A stretch of DNA of 19,737 nt from Phycisphaerae bacterium. GTDB lineage: Bacteria; Planctomycetota; Phycisphaerae; UBA1845; UTPLA1. The stretch is from positions 1-19,737 of the forward strand of contig JAFGQA010000345.1 of the NCBI GenBank assembly GCA_016935885.1, read 5' to 3'. The position numbers and the translations under genes are program-made. The notes below the pieces were generated by a model that saw only the letters and a program-made list of their open reading frames with translations, ran no database searches and was not told where the DNA came from. Below, in pieces: positions 1 through 7,059 of this stretch (positions within the stretch are counted from its first letter, which is position 1; the number at the start of each line of letters is the position of its first letter).

Positions 1-9
1 CTGCGACTG

Positions 10-55
10 TGGCACGGGCGCCAAAGCCCGTGAATCCACCGCCGAGACGGCGGTG
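10..55. repeat. Two adjacent dispersed hairpins (REP-like)
   Basis: There are two perfect stem-loops back to back. The first is CACGGGC (13-19) pairing with GCCCGTG (26-32). The second is CACCGCCG (37-44) pairing with CGGCGGTG (48-55) around an AGA loop. The flanking text GTGGCAC and GTGCCAC recurs at other copies in the window (1202-1224, 13299-13317, 19223-19273). They lie downstream of the 138-866 gene on the minus strand, so they may help end its transcript, but no T-tract follows. Confidence 0.7.
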
Positions 56-137
56 CCACAGGTGCATCCAACCGTGAAGTGCTTTAAGCCCGCGGCTCAT
101 CAATGTTCGTTGAACGCGCCAAGGTGGATGGAAAGCA

Positions 138-866
138 TCACGCCTCCGTCAACACCGCCGTCGGCCATGTGCTTGGGTCAATCCACCAGTTCAGATCGTC
201 CCCAACGGTTAGCGCCTGTTGGCCGAGTTCGGCGTCTTCCAGCATGTAGTACAGGCCGATCCGTGGATTCTCGGCGGGGTCGAATCCATGTAAGGCCGTT
301 GCCGGAATACGGGCCGTGAACGAGTAGCCGGTCCGGCTAGTCTTCGCCGCAATCGAGATCGCGCCCGGCCGCACGATTGGGGCGTCCACAGTCGCCCTGT
401 GAACCTTGGCACTGCCCGCCACCGGCTCCCCGCCGCTGCGGCCGCCACCGGCTGGCAGGAAGTAGAACTGCTGGCAGAAGCGCGTTGCCCGACGGATGCT
501 CCGCGTGTCACGCATGTCGGTCATCAACCGTAGGCCGTCTGACTTCCAGAACCGCGCGGGGTCGCACTGTGGGAGACGCGCCTTGCCCTCGACCTGGCAC
601 GCCACGTAAAGGCCGTTCTCGTCCCAGGTTACGAAAACCGCGCCGAAGCCCTCCTCGCCGTCGATGCCATGGAGCGGCGGAAGCAGATAACGCGGGTCCC
701 AACTGTCGGCACGGCTGTCGATGTTCGGTGGCTGATCGCAGCGATACAGTGGGAATTTAAACCTGAATAGGAATCGATTGGGAATGAGTTTGGGCACTGT
801 TGGCACCAGCCGCGCGGCACGGATTACCGACCTACGTGTTGGCCCTGCTTCACCGACGCGGGGCAC
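138..866 (-). CDS. DOMON/CBM9-like beta-sandwich protein, function unknown
   Basis: The ORF encodes 242 residues with no catalytic motif I recognise. The layout fits a carbohydrate-binding family 9 or DOMON-like beta-sandwich. There is an alternating pattern around residues 70-100 (AVFVTWDENGLYVACQV), a WKSDGLRLMTDMRD segment that typically carries the ligand-proximal Asp residues of this fold, a Phe/Tyr-rich stretch (CQQFYFLP), and a C-terminal GLYYMLEDAELGQQALTVG segment. No signal peptide or membrane segment is seen, so it may be cytoplasmic. The GTG start at 866 is the longest choice; GTG at 806 (VPTVPKLIPN) fits the onset of the conserved part better. It is separated from hypB by about 490 bp of repeat-bearing DNA, so it is probably not part of the hydrogenase operon. 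The fold assignment is by pattern only; coding status is fairly secure. Confidence 0.7.
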   Translation of the reverse strand: MPRVGEAGPTRRSVIRAARLVPTVPKLIPNRFLFRFKFPLYRCDQPPNIDSRADSWDPRYLLPPLHGIDGEEGFGAVFVTWDENGLYVACQVEGKARLPQCDPARFWKSDGLRLMTDMRDTRSIRRATRFCQQFYFLPAGGGRSGGEPVAGSAKVHRATVDAPIVRPGAISIAAKTSRTGYSFTARIPATALHGFDPAENPRIGLYYMLEDAELGQQALTVGDDLNWWIDPSTWPTAVLTEA

Positions 867-1201
867 GTGTTTCAGCTTGCACCGGCGGCTCAGTCATCGC
901 CAGTGACGGATCGCCGATGACCGTTTTGAACGTCTGGCTCGTGTCACCCAAAGCGAGACTTCTCTCCGCCTCGGACAAGGAACGTTTCCGGCCTCAGTCC
1001 AACACACGAGACGCCATCGCTGCCTGAACGGTTCCTGCTTTCGCAGCCGCCCGGCCGCTGTCTGGCTCCGGCGGCGCGCCGCCAAGATCGCCTCCGGCGC
1101 TCCGCGATGATAATCCGCCTGCCGCGGGAGCGACAGTGCCGAGTGCAACCGGCGATGGATGTGGGTCCGTAACGCTTCCGGCGGCATCCGATTCTGGGTG
1201 C

Positions 1202-1224
1202 CACGGGCGGCTTGTCCGCCCGTG
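1202..1224. repeat. Dispersed hairpin, CACGGGCGG type
   Basis: This is a perfect 9-bp stem: CACGGGCGG (1202-1210), a CTTGT loop, then CCGCCCGTG (1216-1224). It is preceded by GTGC and belongs to the same family as the hairpins at 13-32 and 13227-13251. A degenerate relative of its core (GGAGGCTTGTCTGCC) occurs inside hydB. Confidence 0.7.
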
Positions 1225-1255
1225 CGGTCTCTCCGGTGGGCGCATGGAGCATCCA

Positions 1256-1304
1256 CACTGGCAGGCAAGCTGCCAGTGCCACCCGCCTAGACTGTCACGG
1301 ACCC
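1256..1304. repeat. 49-bp repeat, left copy of an inverted pair
   Basis: A 9-bp hairpin, CACTGGCAG (1256-1264) with CTGCCAGTG (1270-1278), is followed by a conserved 26-bp tail ending in CTGTCACGGACCC. The whole unit recurs in inverted orientation at 19673-19721 with two mismatches by eye. The conserved tail beyond the hairpin shows that it is a defined dispersed element and not a chance palindrome. Confidence 0.8.
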
Positions 1305-1355
1305 AATAGGCCGCGCCAAGACACGGAGCTCTCTGCCAAGGCCGGAGGTTGCGGG

Positions 1356-2033
1356 CTACTTCGGGCAGTTGCAGGCACATGAGGTCGGCCGCGGGCATTG
1401 CTCCAGCACCCAGCGGGCCAACGAGTCAACGCCGGTGCCGCATTTGACGTCCGTCTGAAAGATCAGCGCCCCTGGATTGACGCGCGCGATGTCGCGCCGG
1501 GCCTCCTCGATGTCGAAATCCGTGTGTGGCAACAGGTCGCACTTGGTCAGCAACACGGCCGCCGCCCCTTTGAACAGCAGCGGGTACTTGGACGGCTTGT
1601 CGTCGCCCTCGCTCACACTCAGAACGCTGATCCGCAGGTGCTCGCCAAGGTCGAAATTGGCCGGGCAGATCGGATTGCCCACATTCTCGATGATGACAAG
1701 GTCGAGCTTGTCCAGCGGGATTCGTTCCAGGCCGTGCTCGACCAGGGTGGCATTCAGATGGCAGCCCCCTTCCGTCAAAAGCTGCACGACCGGCACGCCG
1801 AGGCCCGCGATCCGCGAGGCGTCCCTCGTCGTGGCAAGATCGCCTTCCAGGACAGCCACACGGAGCGACTTGGCCAGCACGGGCAACAGGACCTCAAGAA
1901 TGGACGTCTTGCCACTGCCGGCCCCTCCGAGCAGGTTGATGCACGTCACTCCACAGGCGTCCAGCCGCTGGCGGTTCTCCCGGGCGGCGTTCTCGTTCTT
2001 CTCAAACACATTCTTGAGGACTTGTATTCTCAT
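1356..2033 (-). CDS. hypB: HypB, hydrogenase nickel-insertion GTPase
   Basis: HypB is the GTPase that, with HypA, loads nickel into the hydrogenase large subunit. The 225-residue protein shows the P-loop GGAGSGKT at 36-43, EGDLATTRDA at 63-72 (the family's EGD.xTxxDA), the metal-binding CH pair at 91-92 (GGCHLNA), IENVGNPICPANFDLGEH at 115-132 including Cys123, and TKCDLL at 163-168 as guanine specificity motif. It lacks the N-terminal CCxxC nickel motif and the His-rich stretch of some homologues. The C-terminus is unusual: residues 213-225 hold four Cys (213, 219, 221, 223) just after the normal family end. ATG at 2033 (MRIQVLKNVFEKNE) matches the family start and overlaps hypA by 32 bp. 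It is the last gene of the minus-strand hydrogenase cluster. Confidence 0.95.
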   Translation of the reverse strand: MRIQVLKNVFEKNENAARENRQRLDACGVTCINLLGGAGSGKTSILEVLLPVLAKSLRVAVLEGDLATTRDASRIAGLGVPVVQLLTEGGCHLNATLVEHGLERIPLDKLDLVIIENVGNPICPANFDLGEHLRISVLSVSEGDDKPSKYPLLFKGAAAVLLTKCDLLPHTDFDIEEARRDIARVNPGALIFQTDVKCGTGVDSLARWVLEQCPRPTSCACNCPK

Positions 2034-2379
2034 CGGGAATCTCCGCGTCGAGGGAAAGCAGTACGAGCTCGTCGCCGCCTGTCGCGTCCTCGCCCGGCAT
2101 ACCGCAGGCCGGGCAGTTCCAGTCCCAGTCCCGAACGGGGAAGCGCGCCTGACATTCCGTGCAAAGCGCCTGCATGTATGCCTTCTCGATGTGCAGCGTA
2201 GCCTTGTCACACAACGTGCCGCATTTCGCGATATCAAAGGCCTCCTTCATCAGCCAGTCATCCACCTGCCGTAGTACGCCGATGCGGCACGTCAGTGTGG
2301 TGACCCGCGACGCGCCGACGCGCCTCGCTTCCACACAGGCAGCGTCGACCAGCGATCGCGCGATCGAGAATTCATGCAC
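2002..2379 (-). CDS. hypA: HypA, hydrogenase nickel metallochaperone
   Basis: HypA binds nickel through its N-terminal Met-His-Glu and a structural zinc through two CxxC pairs, and passes nickel to the large subunit together with HypB. Here the protein is 125 residues. It starts MHEFSIARSL if the GTG at 2379 is used, which is required to place His2 and Glu3. The zinc-ribbon pairs are visible as CTEC and CPAC around residues 73-92 (LCTECQARF and NCPACGMPG). The start lies 8 bp inside the end of the upstream protease gene, and the 3' end overlaps hypB by 32 bp, so translation of the three genes is probably coupled. The C-terminal tail after the zinc domain (EIPDENTSPQECV) is somewhat longer than usual. 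Confidence 0.93.
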   Translation of the reverse strand: MHEFSIARSLVDAACVEARRVGASRVTTLTCRIGVLRQVDDWLMKEAFDIAKCGTLCDKATLHIEKAYMQALCTECQARFPVRDWDWNCPACGMPGEDATGGDELVLLSLDAEIPDENTSPQECV

Positions 2380-2902
2380 CGCTACCCTCCCGCTGTCCGC
2401 ACCATATCTCGATGTCGCTTGGGATCCTTCGCGACAAGGACTGAATCGCCTCCTGGACCTCCGCCGACACCGCCTCGCCGTAGTCGACCGTCGCGACCGA
2501 GATCGCGTAGATCCACACATCCGCGGGCAACCGGTCCATCTGCCCGGCAAGCTCGAGCGCGGTACCCACGCCGAGCGTGTGGGCGTCGGATCCGCCGCTA
2601 TGCTTCACGCGGTCCGGCGAGCGTCGGTAGTCGATGCGCTGCCATCCACCGGGCGGGTAGCCGGGCCCTTGTTCGGCGGCGTCCACGACGACCAGCAAAT
2701 CGACGCCGTCCAGCAACGTCACGAGATCGACCCCGGGAGATTCCGTCGCGTAGATCGCGATGTCTGCCGGCGCGTCATCCGGACGCCTTCCCCACCCGCC
2801 TCGCTCAATGGCACCAGCCACGAGCAGCCCGGCCTGGTCGTCGCGCCGCAGCCACCGACCGCACCCCACCAAGACGACCCGCCCCTCGGACCGCTTCGTC
2901 AC
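2372..2902 (-). CDS. [NiFe] hydrogenase maturation endopeptidase (HyaD/HybD/HycI family)
   Basis: This 176-residue protein is a nickel-recognising protease that removes the C-terminal peptide of the hydrogenase large subunit after nickel insertion. Family marks are the N-terminal strand and turn VVLVGCGRWLRRDDQAG (residues 9-25; D21/D22 take the place of the first acidic nickel ligand), VVVDAAEQG (71-79, acidic ligand D74) and SDAHTLGVG (105-113, H108 as the His ligand). The Asn of the usual GxGN is replaced by Arg. The GTG start at 2902 leaves 84 bp after hydA that is mostly an 8-bp tandem repeat. Its partner substrate is presumably the adjacent HydA, whose C-terminus carries DPCISCSVH plus a tail of only eight residues. 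It overlaps the hypA start by 8 bp. Confidence 0.9.
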   Translation of the reverse strand: MTKRSEGRVVLVGCGRWLRRDDQAGLLVAGAIERGGWGRRPDDAPADIAIYATESPGVDLVTLLDGVDLLVVVDAAEQGPGYPPGGWQRIDYRRSPDRVKHSGGSDAHTLGVGTALELAGQMDRLPADVWIYAISVATVDYGEAVSAEVQEAIQSLSRRIPSDIEIWCGQREGSGA

Positions 2903-2924
2903 GATTCTGACTTTCCCACGCCCT

Positions 2925-2988
2925 GACGTTTCACCGTTTCGATGTTTCGCCGCTTCGCCGCTTCGACGTTTCGACGTTTCGACGTTTC
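2925..2988. repeat. 8 x 8-bp tandem repeat between hydA and the protease gene
   Basis: Eight consecutive 8-bp units match GACGTTTC with variants (ACCGTTTC, GATGTTTC and GCCGCTTC twice); the last three units are identical. The array fills most of the 84-bp spacer and runs up to the hydA stop codon, which it includes. On the transcript it reads as repeated GAAACGTC. It is the only sizeable gap within the hydB-to-hypB block. Confidence 0.9.
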
Positions 2989-4294
2989 ACTCCCGCCACT
3001 CAACGTCCAGCATGTGCACGGAGCAGGAAATGCACGGATCGTAGGCCCGAACGAGCATCTCGAGTTGCAGTGTCATCTCCTCCTTGCTCAACTCGGATTC
3101 CACGAGTTGCGGCACGAACGCCCGCATGTCGGCCTCGATATTGGCTAGGTTCTGCGTCGTCGGGATGATCAGGTTCGCGCTTTCGATCTTGCCCTTGGAA
3201 TCCACGCCGTACTCGTGGAACAGCACGCCTCGCGGGACCTCGGTTGCCCCGACTCCGAGCCCGAACCTGGCCGGCCCGACCAGCGGCTCGTCCTTGACGC
3301 CACGTGTAAGCAGTCCGTCGATCAGTTCGATCGCGACCTCCACGCAGTGTACGCACTCGATGAGCTGGGCCGTGTTGTTGTGGAACGGGTTGTTGCACAC
3401 CGGCTCCAAACCAAGCTGTGCGGCGACCTTCTTCGCGGCGGGGTGAAGCTGGGCGCTGTTGTTGTTGAACCGGGCCAACGCCCCTACGGCGTAGGTCGGC
3501 GCGTTGGGCGAACTGCAATGCTTGCCCGTGGAGTGCTGGACCACCTTCTCGGAGACCCTGTCGCGGTAGTCCGCCACCTTCGTCGGCCTCGGATCCTTCG
3601 TCGAGACGATGTCGCCGTTGTAGAAGGCGTATTCTCCGTTGCCGGCCACCTTCAAGGCGACATACTCGGTATCGTGAGTTAGAACCGGCACCTTGAACGT
3701 CCCCAACAGTTCGGCCAGCGCCGCACAGTCCTTGCGCGCGGCCTCCAGCCGCCGCTTAAGGCCGAGCAACTGCTCGTCACGCGGGAAATGGGTGACGCCA
3801 CCGACGTGGATGGCAACCGGATGAATGTGCCGGCCGCCCACGACACCGCAGATGTCGTTAGCAAGCTTCTTCAACCGCAGGGCGAGCTTCACAACGGCCG
3901 GATGCGTCTTGGCCAGCGGAATCACCGAGCCGACACCCAGGAAATCCGGCACGGCCAGGAAACAAAGGTGCAGGAAGTGGCTTTGAAGTTCCTCGCCATA
4001 CAGGATCAGCTTGCGGAGCATCACGGACTGCTCGGTGACCTCAATCCCGAGGGCCGCCTCCATGCCCTGAACGCTCGCCGTCGTATGCCCAACAGAACAG
4101 ATGCCGCAGATTCGGCAGGTAATGTGAGGCGCCTCGGAGTAGTGGCGTCCGCGAAGAAACGCCTCGAAGAACCGCGGGCTCTCGACGATGGCCAGTTCGA
4201 GACGCGTGATCTCCCCGTTACGCACGTTCACGGAGATGTTCCCGTGGCCCTCCACACGTGTCACGTGCTTGACATCGATCGTGACATTATTCAC
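2987..4294 (-). CDS. hydA: Group 3b [NiFe] hydrogenase alpha (large) subunit
   Basis: This 435-residue catalytic subunit carries the NiFe(CN)2CO site for reversible H2 cleavage. The nickel ligands are the N-terminal RICGICSVGH (61-70; C63 and C66) and the C-terminal DPCISCSVH (419-427; C421 and C424). HVTRVEGHGNISV at 10-22 is the family's N-terminal signature. These motifs and the gene order beta-gamma-delta-alpha match the hyd sulfhydrogenase operon of Pyrococcus and other Group 3b enzymes, which couple H2 to NADP(H) and may reduce sulfur. The peptide after His427 is only eight residues (MLDVEWRE), so the neighbouring protease would remove a very short tail. The GTG start at 4294 overlaps the hydD stop by 4 bp (GTGA). 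No Sec codon: both C-terminal ligands are Cys. Confidence 0.95.
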   Translation of the reverse strand: MNNVTIDVKHVTRVEGHGNISVNVRNGEITRLELAIVESPRFFEAFLRGRHYSEAPHITCRICGICSVGHTTASVQGMEAALGIEVTEQSVMLRKLILYGEELQSHFLHLCFLAVPDFLGVGSVIPLAKTHPAVVKLALRLKKLANDICGVVGGRHIHPVAIHVGGVTHFPRDEQLLGLKRRLEAARKDCAALAELLGTFKVPVLTHDTEYVALKVAGNGEYAFYNGDIVSTKDPRPTKVADYRDRVSEKVVQHSTGKHCSSPNAPTYAVGALARFNNNSAQLHPAAKKVAAQLGLEPVCNNPFHNNTAQLIECVHCVEVAIELIDGLLTRGVKDEPLVGPARFGLGVGATEVPRGVLFHEYGVDSKGKIESANLIIPTTQNLANIEADMRAFVPQLVESELSKEEMTLQLEMLVRAYDPCISCSVHMLDVEWRE

Positions 4295-5034
4295 GGCAGA
4301 GCACTCCCCTGATACGCCCCGAACATCCGGAAGTCCGCCAGGACTTCCTCGAGCGCGACGTCATACTGCTCGCGAAGGTTCACGCCGGCCGCCGCCAGCG
4401 CCGCGTCGCTGACCAGGCCCCTGCACCCTTCGCACTTCGATCCGTGGGACGGGCACATCGCCCCACAGCCCGCCCGTGTCACCGGACCAAGGCAGATGAT
4501 CCCTTTCTCGTACAGACAAAGGTTGCCCTTCTTCTTGCACTCGACGCACACGGCGCTGGCCGGCAGGCGGAATTGCTTCCCCGCCAGCGCGCATTTCACG
4601 AACTCCAGGAACTCCTCCTTGACCATCGGGCAACCCGGCAGCTCGGCGTCCACCTTCACGAAGTTCGAGATAGGCTGGGCGGGAATTGTCGGAAACCACT
4701 CGAATCTGTCTCCGTACACATACCGGCGATAGTCCGCCTTGTCCTGGTAGTTCTTCATCGTGTTGACACCGCCGATGCAGGCGCACGCACCGATCGCAAC
4801 CAACATCTTGCTGGACCGGCGAAAGCGCTCGACATCCTCGACATCCGTCGGCGTCGAGACCGCACCATCAACAAAACCGATGTCGATATTCCAGCTCCGT
4901 TCAGTCATCCCCTCTCGGAAGTTGACGACCTCGACAGCCCCAAGGATGTCGAGAAGCTGGTCCTCCAGCTCGAGGATCGCCAACGAACACCCTTCGCAAC
5001 CGGTCAGGCTGAAGATCGCAATCTTCGGTTTCAT
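4291..5034 (-). CDS. hydD: Group 3b [NiFe] hydrogenase delta (small) subunit
   Basis: The 247-residue small subunit carries the Fe-S relay that links the NiFe site to the diaphorase part. It opens MKPKIAIFSLTGCEGCS, giving C13 and C16 of the proximal [4Fe-4S] cluster. Further Cys occur in GACACIGG (around 99-101) and in PGCP, completing the proximal site. The C-terminal half holds CVECKKKGNLCLYEKGIICLGP, AGCGAMC and KCEGCRG, enough for two further [4Fe-4S] clusters as in Group 3 enzymes. There is no Tat signal, so the enzyme stays in the cytoplasm. ATG at 5034 overlaps the hydG stop as ATGA, and the 3' end overlaps hydA as GTGA. The length is close to the family norm. Confidence 0.95.
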   Translation of the reverse strand: MKPKIAIFSLTGCEGCSLAILELEDQLLDILGAVEVVNFREGMTERSWNIDIGFVDGAVSTPTDVEDVERFRRSSKMLVAIGACACIGGVNTMKNYQDKADYRRYVYGDRFEWFPTIPAQPISNFVKVDAELPGCPMVKEEFLEFVKCALAGKQFRLPASAVCVECKKKGNLCLYEKGIICLGPVTRAGCGAMCPSHGSKCEGCRGLVSDAALAAAGVNLREQYDVALEEVLADFRMFGAYQGSALP

Positions 5035-5891
5035 TCGAGCGCCTCCCGCATGGCCTTGAGCTGACCGTACTTGAAGACTGGCCCGTCCATGCAAACATAG
5101 ACGTTGTTCACCTGGCAGTGCCCGCACTTGCCGATGCCACACTTCATGAGGCGCTCCAGCGAACAGTAGATGTTGTGCTGTGGTATCCGCCGGGCGAGCA
5201 CCTCGAGCACGACGAACTTGAACATCACCGGCGGGCCGACAATGACTGCCATCGTCTCGTTCTGATTGAGCTTCGGCAGCCCTTTGAACAGCATGGTCAC
5301 CACCCCGCTCTTGCCTCGCCACTGCTCGTCGGGACGGTCGACGGTCACGTGAAGATCCACGTCCGGGCTCTCACGCCACGCCGTCAGGTCATCCTTGAAC
5401 AGAATCTCCTTCGGCTCCCTGGCACCATACAGCAGGTGGAATTGCCCGAAGCGGGGCCGCTCGTCAAGGATGTATTGGATCAACGAACGAACCGGGGCCA
5501 GCCCGAGCCCACCGACCACGATCAGAACGTCCTTGCCGTGCATCTCGCTGACGTCGAAACCATGGCCCAACGGGCCGCGAATCCCGATCACCGCGCCTTC
5601 TTCGAGTGTGTGCAGGTGGTTCGTCACGGAGCCGACGCGCCGGATACAGAGCTCGAACGTCTCCGGCCGCGTGGGCGAGGAACAGACCGAAATAGGGCAC
5701 TCGCCGATGCCCAGCGCCGAGACCTGAACAAACTGCCCGGGATCATGGCCCAGCCCGTGCCCGTCCAGGAACTCCAATTCGAACAGCTTCTCGAGTTCTG
5801 TCAGTTCCTGAATCGCCCGAATCCTCGCGGGGACGGGGGCATACAGGCTTCCCCCGGCCGCCGGTTGTGTCGCCCGTGTCGTCGTTGCCAC
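5031..5891 (-). CDS. hydG: Group 3b hydrogenase gamma subunit, FAD/NAD(P)-binding reductase
   Basis: This 286-residue flavoprotein exchanges electrons between NADP(H) and the hydrogenase. It belongs to the ferredoxin-NADP reductase/AsrB/dihydroorotate dehydrogenase electron-transfer family. In order: an FAD-binding barrel (GQFVQVSALGIGECPISVCS), a pyridine-nucleotide fold (LIVVGGLGLAPVRSLIQYIL) and a C-terminal [2Fe-2S] Cys set (SLERLMKCGIGKCGHCQV ... VCMDGPVF). The GTG start at 5891 is chosen because GGAGGGGG lies 6 nt upstream and because longer frames run into the hydB end. Only one base separates it from the hydB stop. Its end overlaps hydD by 4 bp. Choice of NADP over NAD cannot be read from the sequence and rests on the Group 3b assignment. 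Confidence 0.93.
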   Translation of the reverse strand: MATTTRATQPAAGGSLYAPVPARIRAIQELTELEKLFELEFLDGHGLGHDPGQFVQVSALGIGECPISVCSSPTRPETFELCIRRVGSVTNHLHTLEEGAVIGIRGPLGHGFDVSEMHGKDVLIVVGGLGLAPVRSLIQYILDERPRFGQFHLLYGAREPKEILFKDDLTAWRESPDVDLHVTVDRPDEQWRGKSGVVTMLFKGLPKLNQNETMAVIVGPPVMFKFVVLEVLARRIPQHNIYCSLERLMKCGIGKCGHCQVNNVYVCMDGPVFKYGQLKAMREALE

Positions 5892-5892
5892 G

Positions 5893-7017
5893 TCACACCC
5901 CCTCCGCAAGCTGGTTGTAGATCTCCACCGAGTTGATCTTGGCCGTGCAGGCCCGGTCACACCGGCCACACCCTACGCAGCCCGGCAGATCCGTTTGCTC
6001 CCGGACCCATTTCGCCTTGCGGTAAATCCTGTGCCGCAACCGCGATGCCGCCTTCGGGCGGAAATTGTGGGGGCCGGTCACCTCGGCAAACTCCGGGAGT
6101 TGACAGCCGTCCCACTCTCGCTTCCGCTCGCCGGCCGTCAGCGTCATGTTCAAGTCGTCGTAGATGTTGAAGCAGTAGCAGGTCGGGCACGACAGGTTGC
6201 AGCTCCCGCACGAGTAGCACCGCCGCGCCGTCGCCTCCCACAGCAGCGAATCGTACGACCGGTCGAGCAGCGCCGGCAGCTCCTCGATTGGCGTCTTGAT
6301 CCTCCGCACAAAGGCGGCAGCCTTCGATCGCTGGTACTGTTCGAGCGCCCGCTCATCTGCGGCGGTCGGAACCGTGCTCTTATGACTGTACAGCAGCCAC
6401 TCCCGACCCGCATGGCTCCCGAAAACCACCCCATACTGGCCGGGCGTCGTGGGAGGCTTGTCTGCCTGGGCCTCCTGTCCGCCGCCACCGACACGTGCCG
6501 TATCGGTTTGGGACGACTCGCCCTCCTGCGCGACCCCGAGGGGATACATCATGACGTCAAAGCCTTCGGTAACCTCGTTCGTCTTCATGTCCAAACAGAA
6601 GACGCCGCCTGTACAAGGCTGTGCGCAGTCTATCCCGATGATCAGCGTGTTCCGCCTGCGCGACAGGTAGTGCTCGTCGGGATGGTCCTTCTCGAAGACC
6701 CGATCCAGCAGCCGGATCGCATGGATGTCGCACGGATGCACGCCTACGATCGCCGTCGGCTGGTCTTCCAGCACCGCTTCTGTAATGAACTGCCCCTCCG
6801 TCTGCTTGAACGTGAACAGGGTCTCGCTCGGCGGAAACAGAAAGGCCCGCGGACCATACACACAGTAGTTGAATCTAAGATCCAGCTCCCCCGACCGCTC
6901 GACCTCCTCGTAGAAGAACCTGTCTCCCCGTGCGACGGGCCCGATGATCCGCCGCTTTCTGACGAGTTCGTCAACAAGTGCCAGAAAACCCGAATGCGTA
7001 ATCATTCTGTCCAGCAT
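5893..7017 (-). CDS. hydB: Group 3b hydrogenase beta subunit, 4Fe-4S protein (AsrA-like)
   Basis: This 374-residue protein is the iron-sulfur beta subunit of sulfhydrogenase-type enzymes and is related to anaerobic sulfite reductase subunit A. Two cluster motifs are visible: RRCYSCGSCNLSCPTCYC at 265-282 (C267, C270, C273, C277 or C280) and GCVGCGRCDRACTAK at 346-360 (C347, C350, C353, C357). VGVHPCDIHAIRLLD at 91-105 and GIDCAQPC at 128-135 are typical of the family. An Ala/Gly/Thr-rich insertion at about 165-193 breaks the domain; its DNA resembles a degenerate copy of the dispersed hairpin with core GGCTTGTC. ATG at 7017 gives MLDRMITHSG; ATG at 7005 is an alternative. It is the first structural gene after a 204-bp spacer. 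Confidence 0.93.
   Translation of the reverse strand: MLDRMITHSGFLALVDELVRKRRIIGPVARGDRFFYEEVERSGELDLRFNYCVYGPRAFLFPPSETLFTFKQTEGQFITEAVLEDQPTAIVGVHPCDIHAIRLLDRVFEKDHPDEHYLSRRRNTLIIGIDCAQPCTGGVFCLDMKTNEVTEGFDVMMYPLGVAQEGESSQTDTARVGGGGQEAQADKPPTTPGQYGVVFGSHAGREWLLYSHKSTVPTAADERALEQYQRSKAAAFVRRIKTPIEELPALLDRSYDSLLWEATARRCYSCGSCNLSCPTCYCFNIYDDLNMTLTAGERKREWDGCQLPEFAEVTGPHNFRPKAASRLRHRIYRKAKWVREQTDLPGCVGCGRCDRACTAKINSVEIYNQLAEGV
5898..5905 (-). promoter_or_regulatory. Ribosome binding site deciding the hydG GTG start
   Basis: On the minus strand GGAGGGGG lies within the last codons of hydB, 6 nt before the GTG at 5891. It supports this non-ATG start over the longer frame that begins 78 bp upstream inside hydB. 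Confidence 0.75.
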
Positions 7018-7038
7018 GACGCAGTCCCTTGGAGGAAG

Positions 7039-7059
7039 CTATCAGTGCTCAGCTTTCAG
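7039..7059. repeat. 3 x 7-bp tandem repeat, NNNTCAG type
   Basis: Three heptamers, CTATCAG, TGCTCAG and CTTTCAG, lie in the 204-bp spacer between the kinase gene and hydB. They share the TCAG end with the heptamers at 9140-9167. The same spacer also has a 6-bp hairpin, GGCGTC (7095-7100) with GACGCC (7106-7111), without a T-tract. I see no clear promoter boxes for hydB here, although the gap is the natural place for one. Confidence 0.65.

Larger units (their letters stand above)
867..1355. other. Non-coding spacer with dispersed repeats
   Basis: No convincing gene is present here. The open frames on both strands are Arg/Ala/Pro-rich and lack any recognisable domain or ribosome binding site. 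The right half holds two hairpins (1202-1224 and 1256-1278) and the conserved block 1256-1304. The stretch lies immediately downstream of hypB and would be the 3' end region of the hydrogenase transcript. Confidence 0.6.

Noticed and set aside
1398..2274. Two overlapping plus-strand frames of about 265 codons opposite hypB
   Set aside because: Both are shadows of hypB; neither has a ribosome binding site or family motif.
5031..7017. hydB and hydG as an anaerobic sulfite reductase (asrAB)
   Set aside because: The families are related, but no AsrC sirohaem subunit is present and both genes overlap into clear hydrogenase small and large subunits.
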